Shown here: positions 1 to 5,537 of the stretch, in pieces
Layout of the letters: the number at the start of each line of letters is the position of its first letter
How positions within the stretch are numbered: the stretch's first letter is position 1
From: Bacteroidales bacterium GP4
GTDB taxonomy: Bacteria > Bacteroidota > Bacteroidia > Bacteroidales > Muribaculaceae
Length of the DNA: 6,914 bases
Reading direction: 5' to 3'
Assembly (NCBI GenBank): GCA_001701065.1
Contig: DAAL01000063.1
Coordinates: 1-6,914 of the forward strand
Translations under genes and position numbers: made by a program
Notes under the pieces: generated by a model
What the model was told of the DNA's origin: nothing
The model's input: only the letters and a program-made list of their open reading frames with translations
Databases searched by the model: none

Positions 1-218
1 AGACCATCTGAATATCTCACGCCGCTGCCACCGTTCTGAAGATTGCGCACCTGCCTTGTCGAGATATTCAGGATTTCGGCGGTTTCCTCCAGAGTAAGCC
101 AGTCTCCCGGTTTTTTATCCCGCAATCTGTCAAACAGCGTGTGTATCATGTCATGGAGGTATGCCATACGCTCAAACATCATGTCAAGCACCTCTTTTTC
201 GATTTGTACTACTTCCAT
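1..218 (-). CDS. Small helix-turn-helix (MerR/Xis-type) DNA-binding protein, 3' end missing
   Basis: Reading leftward from ATG at 218-216, the frame stays open for 72 full codons to the window edge, so the start is present and the C-terminus is missing. The protein begins MEVVQIEKEVLDMMFERM, a helical N-terminal segment (about residues 1-35). A helix-turn-helix follows: W40-L-T-L-E-E-T-A-E-I-L-N-I-S-T-R-Q-V-R-N. This fits the HTH_17 pattern of small Bacteroidales mobile-element proteins, in which a wing follows the recognition helix; here the wing has just begun (GVRYSDG) when the sequence ends. Such proteins usually have about 90-120 residues and act as excisionase-like or regulatory factors. 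The start lies only 30 nt past the terminator at 248-276, so its promoter must lie within or before that hairpin. There is no Shine-Dalgarno sequence, which is normal for Bacteroidota. The fold is confident; the exact role is not. Confidence 0.85.
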   Translation of the reverse strand, partial: MEVVQIEKEVLDMMFERMAYLHDMIHTLFDRLRDKKPGDWLTLEETAEILNISTRQVRNLQNGGSGVRYSDG

Positions 219-247
219 TGATGTGAATATTAGGAAGTTCCCAATTG

Positions 248-276
248 AAAAAGCCGACGGAATCCCTCCCGTCGGC
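248..276 (-). terminator. Intrinsic terminator after the topoisomerase-like gene
   Basis: Read on the minus strand, GCCGACGG (276-269) pairs perfectly with CCGTCGGC (260-253) around an 8-nt loop, followed at once by five T residues (252-248). This is a classic rho-independent terminator in minus orientation, about 84 nt after the topoisomerase-like stop codon. The plus orientation has no T-run after the stem. It would end the transcript of the right-hand operon, but it also lies in the leader of the gene starting at 218 if that gene is transcribed from the upstream promoter candidate. Confidence 0.85.
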
Positions 277-294
277 CACCACTAAATCCACAAT

Positions 295-337
295 CAAAAT
301 AATTCATGACTGCGATTCGATTGCGAATTTAGCGATT
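295..337 (-). promoter_or_regulatory. Candidate promoter and iterated operator for the left-edge helix-turn-helix gene
   Basis: On the minus strand, TTATTTTG (302-295) matches 7 of 8 positions of the Bacteroides -7 element TAnnTTTG. No TTTG is seen at the usual -33 distance. Just upstream, plus-strand GCGATT (312-317), GCGAAT (323-328) and GCGATT (332-337) recur at 11- and 9-bp steps, about one helical turn, so a protein bound to each would lie on the same DNA face. An imperfect inverted repeat (309-317 with 345-354) encloses the cluster. Together these resemble an operator overlapping the -33 region. Whether this is a functional promoter is inference from pattern and position only. Confidence 0.35.
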
Positions 338-359
338 TATTTCCAATCGGCAGTGGTTT

Positions 360-2321
360 TCAATATATTTTCGCCATGACCGGAGCAAATTCCAGTCCTT
401 TGCCCTTGCCGATCACCACGGCATCATAGAACTCGTGGCCGCGTCGGTTGACAAAGGGGATTGTCGAAGTGTAGCGGTGGGTCAGCAGATGGAGTATCTC
501 CTTCTCGCTGAACTTATGCCCCATGAACTGCAAGGGCATGGTGAAGCCGCAGACGTGGCACTTCATGACACGGGGATAGCGCAGCACAGAGTGTCGGCCG
601 CATATAGGACACACGTGAGTGTCGGGAGTGGTTCTGAACAGACGGTTGTCGGTGATGAGCTGTTCGGTCTTGTCATAGATGCGCTTGCCGAACTCAGCCA
701 TCAGTTTCGCACCACCCTTGCTCATCTTACGGTTTGCATAGAGGCGTTCTGCCTCCACCTGATCCGCAAGAAGATTCTCCAGCGCATAGGTTTCATTAAA
801 TGTCGCCAGTAGCTGCTTGCCGTCGGCGGAGATTACCGGCTCCCCGCATACATCGAGGATGAAACCGTTGTTGCGGAGACGGTCAAAAGCGTCAGTGACA
901 TCGTGGCTGTCCGCGCTGAACGGCATTCCGGGGTTGAAGCGGTCGGAAAGTGTGCGCATCAGTGTTGCCATTACACCGAGAAGGTCGTTCATCTTCGGGG
1001 GCTCGGGAGCCTTGCTCTTGTGGGTAAAGCAGGATTTACCCATGATTTTGATCTCTACCGAAGAAGGAACCTCGTCACAGCAGTACCAAGGCATAGTGCC
1101 AAAGAAAGGTGTGCCGTCGATTTCTATACCTATGACGAGTTCGGTTGACATTGTCGCACCGGTCATGGCTGCGTCGAAACGCTCTGCGATGATGTCATAT
1201 ATAGCCTGTGTGTCCGTGTCGAGCATGAAAGGCTTCTTGCCGGTGGTTATGATGCCGTGAGTGTGAGGCACCTCCTCGTCAGCGGCGAAGGGATAACCCT
1301 TTGCCCAGCGGCAGCGTTTGAGGATGTAGCCGCGCATGGATTCCGGGAGCTTGGCATTGTTGGTGAAAGGCGATGAGATAATCCCGTCCAAAAAGAGACG
1401 CTCGGCAATGTCGCGGGTCTTTGCGAATGGCATTGACAGACGGGCCCAGACATCAGACTGTAATGTGGCGAGGGTGTAGAGTGCCGGGGCTTCGCTGATT
1501 TCATCATCAGTTTCCACATAGGTGGATGTGAGAGTCCCGGGTGCAGGGAGTGCTTCGTATGCCTTGGCACACTCTTCCTTTGAAGTATAGGTGGTTGTCG
1601 GATAGAACTTCACAGTCTGACCGAGCACCTCACCACTGACCATGAGTGAATGGGCGGTGACTACCCTGTGGGCCGCTCGCACGGCAGCATCATCGCGGAG
1701 ATAGCTGTTTGTGGCGGCAAGGATAAGCATATCCTGACGGCAGATAGGATCTACGAGCCGGGGAAACATGGCGCGGTATGCCTCGGTGACGTTGTATTTG
1801 AACGCTTCGTTCATTGCCATTGCGACAAGTCCGGACTGGGCGAGGTTGTACATGGCACGACCGCGAACACGGGTTTCATAGGCCCGTTTCAGTGCTTTTT
1901 TCTCCAGACGTGTCACCCACATTCTGCTTGTGGATGCGCCGACCTTGAAGAATCGGCAGATGTTGGAAAATCTGGCCTGTGCATCGGCACCACCGTCAGA
2001 GGCGAATATAACTTCCATGCCCCCGCGGATGAGTTCTCCGATATAATCGGCGTATGCCTGATCTTCGGCAGAGACACCGTTGCGTCCGGGTTCGCCACGT
2101 GTAACACGTATCCCGTAGGTGTATCGCTCCGGCACTATGGGGAGGGCGTCTTTGCCGGGGAGGACTCCTACACCATAAGGCGCGATAAAGTCCTTGGGGA
2201 CAGTGATGACGGCTGTCTTGGCGTCGTAGAAAACGCCGGGAGCGGATACTTTGTTGTTGACGTTGAGGGCGCGAGCGATGGCGGAAGCCACGGCGGTGGT
2301 TTCTGTAATGATGACTTTCAT
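360..2321 (-). CDS. Exc-like type IA topoisomerase III homologue with eroded catalytic motifs
   Basis: The 653-aa product has the full topoisomerase III layout. It starts with a TOPRIM-like MKVIITETTAVASAIARAL, has IVPER at 62-66, a second TOPRIM strand at 103-109 (EVIFASD), the conserved segment APALYTLATLQSDVWARL at 278-295, HTHGIITTGKKP at 353-364, and a C-terminal zinc ribbon (C571-x2-C574, C588-x2-C591) before a typical tail. Catalytic residues are mostly lost. The GLISYPRT motif reads GIISSPFT, so Ser317 replaces the nucleophilic Tyr and Phe319 the Arg. DxDRE reads D109-G-G-A-D, and the Lys after Glu7 is Thr. GRVQT-type and GTxATR-type motifs are unrecognisable. Exc of CTnDOT, a relative in an equivalent operon position, is needed for excision, and its topoisomerase activity was reported dispensable. 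I infer a non-catalytic excision or DNA-binding role. ATG 2321 is chosen because TOPRIM begins there; a TTG at 2372 would add 17 unconserved residues. Confidence 0.88.
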   Translation of the reverse strand: MKVIITETTAVASAIARALNVNNKVSAPGVFYDAKTAVITVPKDFIAPYGVGVLPGKDALPIVPERYTYGIRVTRGEPGRNGVSAEDQAYADYIGELIRGGMEVIFASDGGADAQARFSNICRFFKVGASTSRMWVTRLEKKALKRAYETRVRGRAMYNLAQSGLVAMAMNEAFKYNVTEAYRAMFPRLVDPICRQDMLILAATNSYLRDDAAVRAAHRVVTAHSLMVSGEVLGQTVKFYPTTTYTSKEECAKAYEALPAPGTLTSTYVETDDEISEAPALYTLATLQSDVWARLSMPFAKTRDIAERLFLDGIISSPFTNNAKLPESMRGYILKRCRWAKGYPFAADEEVPHTHGIITTGKKPFMLDTDTQAIYDIIAERFDAAMTGATMSTELVIGIEIDGTPFFGTMPWYCCDEVPSSVEIKIMGKSCFTHKSKAPEPPKMNDLLGVMATLMRTLSDRFNPGMPFSADSHDVTDAFDRLRNNGFILDVCGEPVISADGKQLLATFNETYALENLLADQVEAERLYANRKMSKGGAKLMAEFGKRIYDKTEQLITDNRLFRTTPDTHVCPICGRHSVLRYPRVMKCHVCGFTMPLQFMGHKFSEKEILHLLTHRYTSTIPFVNRRGHEFYDAVVIGKGKGLEFAPVMAKIY

Positions 2322-2527
2322 GTCAGTATTTTTAGAGGGTGAATATTTATTTTGAGCGGTTGCCGGTTGCAACCCTGAAGAGAGATGGATCTCGGATTGA
2401 GTGGTGGATGAATGACACGGGGAGTTCGCGACCTCCCCATGTCGGGCGGGAGGGATACCGGAAATATCGCTTGCGCACGCGACATTACGGCAGTCAGATT
2501 ATTTCAATATTGTGGATAGTGGTGAGA
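2322..2527 (-). other. Structured spacer between the DUF3945 gene and the topoisomerase-like gene
   Basis: This 206-bp gap inside an otherwise tight operon holds three dyads. The strongest (2414-2443) pairs GACATGGGGAG with CTCCCCGTGTC as minus-strand RNA: an 11-bp stem with one G-U pair and an 8-nt loop. A second (2358-2374) pairs GGTTGC with GCAACC around 5 nt. A third (2467-2482) is a 16-bp palindrome with 7 of 8 pairs matching. None is followed by a T-run, so they are not ordinary intrinsic terminators. A 55-codon minus-strand frame (2485-2318) crosses the region and ends in an ATGA overlap with the topoisomerase-like start, but its Pro/Arg-rich product resembles nothing I know. The spacer could be an RNA processing or attenuation element, a protein-binding region, or a gene remnant. 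Confidence 0.5.
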
Positions 2528-4030
2528 TCAGATTTTGGGACCTTTGGACTTCTTTTGCTCCTTCTGCTGGGTCTCGTTGTTGGGTTCAGTCTGACCCTTA
2601 CGGAGCGGCTCTCGGATATTCTTTGTCGCCTCGTTGGTCTGACCGTCGTTGTTGACGGAGAGCTGAGTCTTACTTTCCTCGGCGATGCCGACAACTTTGC
2701 TGCGGTCAGGATATTCGCGGGTGGTCTCCGGCTGACCCTTCTGAGGGTCAAACTGAACATAGATGATGCAGTCGTTGCCGAACTTATCCTTGCCTTCGCC
2801 AACACGTACCTGCTTACCGGCCATGTAGTCAGCCTGTTTCTGCTCGTCCATCGGAATTTTGCACCATTGGTGCAGACGCTTGATGTTGCCGTCCTTGTCG
2901 AGCCAGTTGCCCTGCGTCTGCTTGTCTCCATCAGGTGACTGGGTCTGAGCATCCTTATTGCGGAGTTCCTGATTTTCCTTGCGGTAAGGTTCGGAGTTGA
3001 ATCCGACATCGCGCTTCTCGACACTATACTGAAGGTCAGCATAGAATTTTCGACCGTCGGCGAGTTCAACAAACCGTTTAGGCAGAATGCCCCCGTTTTT
3101 CAGGATTCCAATCTCTTTCATTGTCAGCTCGACATTGGCAATCTTAGGCTTGACATAAGTCCCTTCTACGGTCTGGCTCTCAATCTCGTTGGTCAGTTTG
3201 TCAAGGCTGACGATACATTTCTGAACTTCGCCTGTCTTCGGGTCAACGAGATCTACGGCTTTACCGAGGTTGCCGGTCTTGCGTAGCTGAGCCTTGTCCT
3301 GCTCTGTGAATGTGTAGCCACGATACTCCTGTTCAAGATTGGGCTGGTTCTTCATGAAATGGGGCGAAAGAGTGATACTGCCGTCAGGATTGTGCTTGAA
3401 CGAGAGCTTGGCGTCGGCCTCGATACGCTGTCCGTCGAGCACAGGGGCTATTCGGATGAGATTGGGAGACTTGTGATTATAAATCATCTGACGGAGGTCT
3501 CCGTTTTGTTCGAGCTGCTGACGGGTTACGCCCCACTCTTTTTCGATGGATGCCCAATCAATCTTGTCGGGGTCAATTGGTGCGGCCTTGACTGTCGAGG
3601 TTGTCACCTCAGGCTGGTTCAGCGTAACATTCTGCTCAGGTTGAGGGTTTACCTCCGGCTCCAGAGGCGAAGTCTGTTCTTGTGTCTGAGCCATAGACTT
3701 TACATCGACCTCATAAGGTTTGAGCATCTCGCCGTTTGACACCGGGTCTTGGATAAGGTCGGCCATTGCGGGTGCAATTGCGTCATAGCGGTCGGCGGGG
3801 AGTTTGAAGAATCCGAATAGAGAGGGGTTCTTTGCCTGACGGATAAAGTTTGACATGAACGCTTCGAGGGGGTTCTGCCCCTTGTTGAACTTAACGAGGT
3901 CGCTCAACTTGGCAGTCCTTGCGTCTGCCATCTTCGGAGTGCCGTCGGGATTCTGCCCTACGACTGCGCCTACCTGTCCCGTCTCGTTGTTCCGGGCTAT
4001 CAGCACCTCTTGGTCTTGGAGTTGTTCCAT
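2528..4030 (-). CDS. DUF4099/DUF3945 domain protein of a conjugative element
   Basis: The 500-aa product is soluble and hydrophilic, with no signal peptide or membrane segment. Residues 1-105 form the N-terminal module common to these proteins (LIARNNETGQVGAVVG, then LFGFFKLPAD). A Pro/Gln/Thr-rich linker (about 112-150) follows. DUF4099 spans about 156-228 (IDWASIEKEWGVTRQQLE, then a strand region ending LSPHF). DUF3945 spans about 236-345 (YTFTEQDKAQLRKTGNLGKA, VSLDKLTNEI). Residues 378-432 look like a second copy of the DUF3945 C-terminal half. The tail is Lys/Gln-rich and probably disordered. The biochemical function of these domains is unknown. They recur beside topoisomerase and Xis-like genes in Bacteroidales conjugative elements, a place comparable to orf3 in the CTnDOT excision operon. 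The ATG lies 3 nt after the upstream stop codon, indicating one transcript and probable translational coupling. Confidence 0.9.
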   Translation of the reverse strand: MEQLQDQEVLIARNNETGQVGAVVGQNPDGTPKMADARTAKLSDLVKFNKGQNPLEAFMSNFIRQAKNPSLFGFFKLPADRYDAIAPAMADLIQDPVSNGEMLKPYEVDVKSMAQTQEQTSPLEPEVNPQPEQNVTLNQPEVTTSTVKAAPIDPDKIDWASIEKEWGVTRQQLEQNGDLRQMIYNHKSPNLIRIAPVLDGQRIEADAKLSFKHNPDGSITLSPHFMKNQPNLEQEYRGYTFTEQDKAQLRKTGNLGKAVDLVDPKTGEVQKCIVSLDKLTNEIESQTVEGTYVKPKIANVELTMKEIGILKNGGILPKRFVELADGRKFYADLQYSVEKRDVGFNSEPYRKENQELRNKDAQTQSPDGDKQTQGNWLDKDGNIKRLHQWCKIPMDEQKQADYMAGKQVRVGEGKDKFGNDCIIYVQFDPQKGQPETTREYPDRSKVVGIAEESKTQLSVNNDGQTNEATKNIREPLRKGQTEPNNETQQKEQKKSKGPKI

Positions 4031-4033
4031 AAA

Positions 4034-4450
4034 TTATTTTGTTTTTGAGTTTACGCCTTTATTGGCGTTCTGTTTGATTCTATCCTTTATATCGGTGGCT
4101 CTCGGGTCATCGGAATGGACGAAGTTCTTTTCGATAAATTCATCGAACTGTTCCTGGGTGGTAAATACCGTATGTCCGTCAAGACTGATATAATATTTCA
4201 GTTTCTCATCGCTGCGGTAACGTTTAATTGTCCTTGTACTCAGGTTAAGGCCTATTGCTATGTCCTGCACCATTATTATGGTCTTGCCTTTGTAGCTCAG
4301 CCGCACCCGGTTTGTCTTGGCTACCAGTTCAGCCAGAGAGTTGGCGATTTTTGACAACAGGAATATTGCAATTCCAAATGTGTCCATTATCCATTTCTGA
4401 TATGGCTGGTTGTTGACCGGAGGTTGTGGTGGTGGTTTTGTCATATCCAT
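4034..4450 (-). CDS. Xis-like helix-turn-helix DNA-binding protein, first gene of the putative excision operon
   Basis: The 138-aa product has a Pro/Gln-rich N-terminus (2-18) and a helical segment (about 20-46). A winged helix-turn-helix follows: IIMVQDIAIGLNLSTRTIKR (58-77), with the wing and next helix at 86-110 (YYISLDGHTVFTTQEQFDEF). The C-terminus is charged and Lys-rich. The pattern fits the HTH_17/MerR-like fold shared by excisionases and small regulators of Bacteroidales elements. Its place directly behind the control region and before the DUF3945 and topoisomerase-like genes parallels xis2c/xis2d of CTnDOT, so a role in bending or marking the attachment sites, or in autoregulation, is the best inference. 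Only one such gene is present here, whereas CTnDOT has two; a second helix-turn-helix gene lies beyond the terminator at the left edge. ATG 4450 lies about 28 nt from the -7 box, a short leader without a Shine-Dalgarno sequence. Confidence 0.85.
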   Translation of the reverse strand: MDMTKPPPQPPVNNQPYQKWIMDTFGIAIFLLSKIANSLAELVAKTNRVRLSYKGKTIIMVQDIAIGLNLSTRTIKRYRSDEKLKYYISLDGHTVFTTQEQFDEFIEKNFVHSDDPRATDIKDRIKQNANKGVNSKTK

Positions 4451-4478
4451 ATTTTCGGGTTCTTTTTGTTTGATGTTG

Positions 4479-4486
4479 CAAAGTTA
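4479..4486 (-). promoter_or_regulatory. Bacteroides-type -7 promoter element for the excision-like operon
   Basis: The minus strand reads TAACTTTG, a perfect match to TAnnTTTG recognised by the primary sigma factor of Bacteroides. It lies 28 nt before the ATG at 4450. At the normal -33 spacing the sequence is TTAA rather than TTTG, a weak match that fits a promoter needing an activator. The repeated sites and palindrome just upstream are plausible places for that activator, the RteC-like protein being the obvious candidate. Confidence 0.6.
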
Positions 4487-4520
4487 GCAGGTAAAAATCC
4501 GGCGGTTAATAGAGTATTTC

Positions 4521-4649
4521 AATAGTACCGAAAGATAAATTTCAAAAAATTTTTAGAATTTATTTTGTTGCTGTATTTCAGCTGTTTATTTTTTACGTTA
4601 TATCCGTAAGGCTTGATATTTATCGTTTTTATCGGTAGTATTCGGTAGT
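4521..4649. promoter_or_regulatory. Repeated TCGGTAGT operator-like sites upstream of the excision-like operon
   Basis: TCGGTAGT occurs at 4632-4639 and again at 4642-4649, exactly 10 bp apart, placing both on one face of the helix. AATAGTACCGA (4521-4531) is an inverted copy: it matches the reverse complement of 4632-4642 at 10 of 11 positions. The tandem pair begins right after the RteC-like stop codon; the inverted copy lies 35 bp upstream of the -7 box. Arrays like this usually bind a dimeric or cooperative regulator, possibly with looping between the two clusters. RteC of CTnDOT binds inverted half-sites upstream of its target promoter, so the RteC-like protein is the first candidate ligand. 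This is inference; the sequence shows only the repeats and their positions. Confidence 0.5.
4535..4563. repeat. 29-bp AT-only-core palindrome in the operon control region
   Basis: Twelve of 14 base pairs are symmetrical around position 4549. The outer arms are ATAAATT and AATTTAT and the core is a run of six A followed by five T. The element sits between the tandem and inverted TCGGTAGT sites, upstream of the -33 region. A-tract cores of this kind are intrinsically bent and can serve as a binding site for a nucleoid protein or regulator, or as an UP-like element. As minus-strand RNA it could fold, but no U-run follows, so it is a poor terminator for the RteC-like gene. Confidence 0.5.
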
Positions 4650-4660
4650 TAAATCGGGTA

Positions 4661-5269
4661 TTATGCGTTGGCATACTCGCAGTTAAGTGTTCTTACAGCT
4701 GCCATCAGGAAATACGCTCTGTCTCCGTCTTCGGGACTTCTGCGTATGATTTCGCCCCGGGTTTTGTAATATTTGTCCGAAGGATAATCCAGACCGAACA
4801 GACGATGCACCCGGCTGATAATCTCATTGCTCGTTATATTGCCGCCGTTGATCATCTTCATGGAGATTATCATATTGATGATTTCACATACGGCGGTGTA
4901 TTTAGATGACAGTCTGACCTTCTTTTCAACCTTCGGTGATTCCTCACACTTCGGCTCTCCGGTCTCGCATGACGTTGTGACGCCATTCTCCACTAACAGC
5001 TCCAGCTGTCGAAGCAGCCCCTTGGCTATTTCAAGGATACGGGCCGCGTATCCCCTTAGTTTCTTCCCGATGGTGTCTCCGATGATATGGGAGACTTCCG
5101 AGATGAACATGGTAAGTCCGGTATGTATCTCACGCCAGTTCAGCGAACTGTGGACGAATGAGACGATTATGGAGCGCATATCCTCATAGTGCGCTTTCAT
5201 GTCGGTTTCATTCCCGTCTTCAAGATTCAGGAAGAACCGGGTTTTCAGGAGGGTGAATGTCATATCCAT
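4661..5269 (-). CDS. RteC-like transcriptional regulator
   Basis: The 202-aa product has a helical N-terminal half (about 1-90), an acidic/Cys-containing linker (about 95-118), and a C-terminal half matching the RteC winged-helix pattern. That half has LSSKYTAVCEIINMI, then INGGNITSNEIISRVHRLFG, then KYYKTRGEIIRR and RAYFLMAAVRTL, corresponding to the family pattern of a Ser-Lys start, an INxG turn, a YYxTxxEIR helix and a final FL helix. The N-terminal half lacks the FFK-type segment I associate with RteC of CTnDOT, so it may sense or dimerise differently. RteC activates the excision operon promoter in CTnDOT; here the gene lies directly upstream of such an operon on the same strand, with repeated sites between them. 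ATG 5269 is the first ATG; a second in-frame ATG is two codons in. No terminator is evident after it, so read-through into the operon is possible. Confidence 0.75.
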   Translation of the reverse strand: MDMTFTLLKTRFFLNLEDGNETDMKAHYEDMRSIIVSFVHSSLNWREIHTGLTMFISEVSHIIGDTIGKKLRGYAARILEIAKGLLRQLELLVENGVTTSCETGEPKCEESPKVEKKVRLSSKYTAVCEIINMIISMKMINGGNITSNEIISRVHRLFGLDYPSDKYYKTRGEIIRRSPEDGDRAYFLMAAVRTLNCEYANA

Positions 5270-5537
5270 AGTTTTTGAAGTAACTTTAATCCGGCGGACT
5301 AATTTGTCGCCCGTTTGCGAAATCCAAACACGACAGCGGCTGGATGTGTTTGTATTTTATTCTGTCTGTTAAGGTGTTACAAAGTGACACTGAAAATTCA
5401 AAAACACATCTGACTACACTTTTATTATGTGAATCAATCTGAATGTTAAAATCATTATGGCGGACAACTATTTGATTGTTAGAGTTGTTTCTCTTTAAAT
5501 GCAATAGTATGATTTAACAGATATATAAATTCCATAA
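5270..5537. promoter_or_regulatory. Divergent control region between the RteC-like and RteB-like genes
   Basis: This 268-bp AT-rich stretch must hold promoters for both flanking genes. The clearest signal is the dyad GTGTTAC-AAA-GTGACAC at 5374-5390 (6 of 7 pairs), a typical operator shape. It overlaps TCACTTTG on the minus strand (5387-5380), which matches 7 of 8 positions of TAnnTTTG and could be the -7 box of the RteC-like gene; no TTTG is found at -33. On the plus strand I found no good -7/-33 pair before 5538. A small bulged hairpin (5293-5311) lies in the probable RteC-like leader. No convincing gene lies here. Confidence 0.45.

Noticed and set aside
2322..2372. Upstream TTG start adding 17 residues to the topoisomerase-like protein
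   Set aside because: The TOPRIM fold starts at the Met encoded at 2321, as in topoisomerase III; the added residues match nothing in the family.
435..2938. Long plus-strand frames (435-812, 817-1260, 1650-2342, 2339-2938)
   Set aside because: They lie antisense to well-supported minus-strand genes, show no family motif, and one spans a gene boundary; they are shadows of the codon bias on the other strand.
4487..4500. GG-N10-GC spacing on the minus strand, resembling a sigma-54 promoter
   Set aside because: Only the invariant pairs fit; the rest of the -24 box is wrong. A perfect TAnnTTTG lies beside it, and the nearby RteB-like regulator lacks GAFTGA. Chance occurrence is likely.
4571..4595. 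GCTG-tattt-CAGC stem followed by a T-rich stretch on the plus strand
   Set aside because: The stem is only 4 bp and no plus-strand gene lies upstream that would need a terminator.
5286..5504. 72-codon minus-strand frame in the divergent spacer before the RteC-like gene
   Set aside because: It starts at TTG, has a random-looking Asn/Ile-rich product without a recognisable motif, and covers the probable operator.
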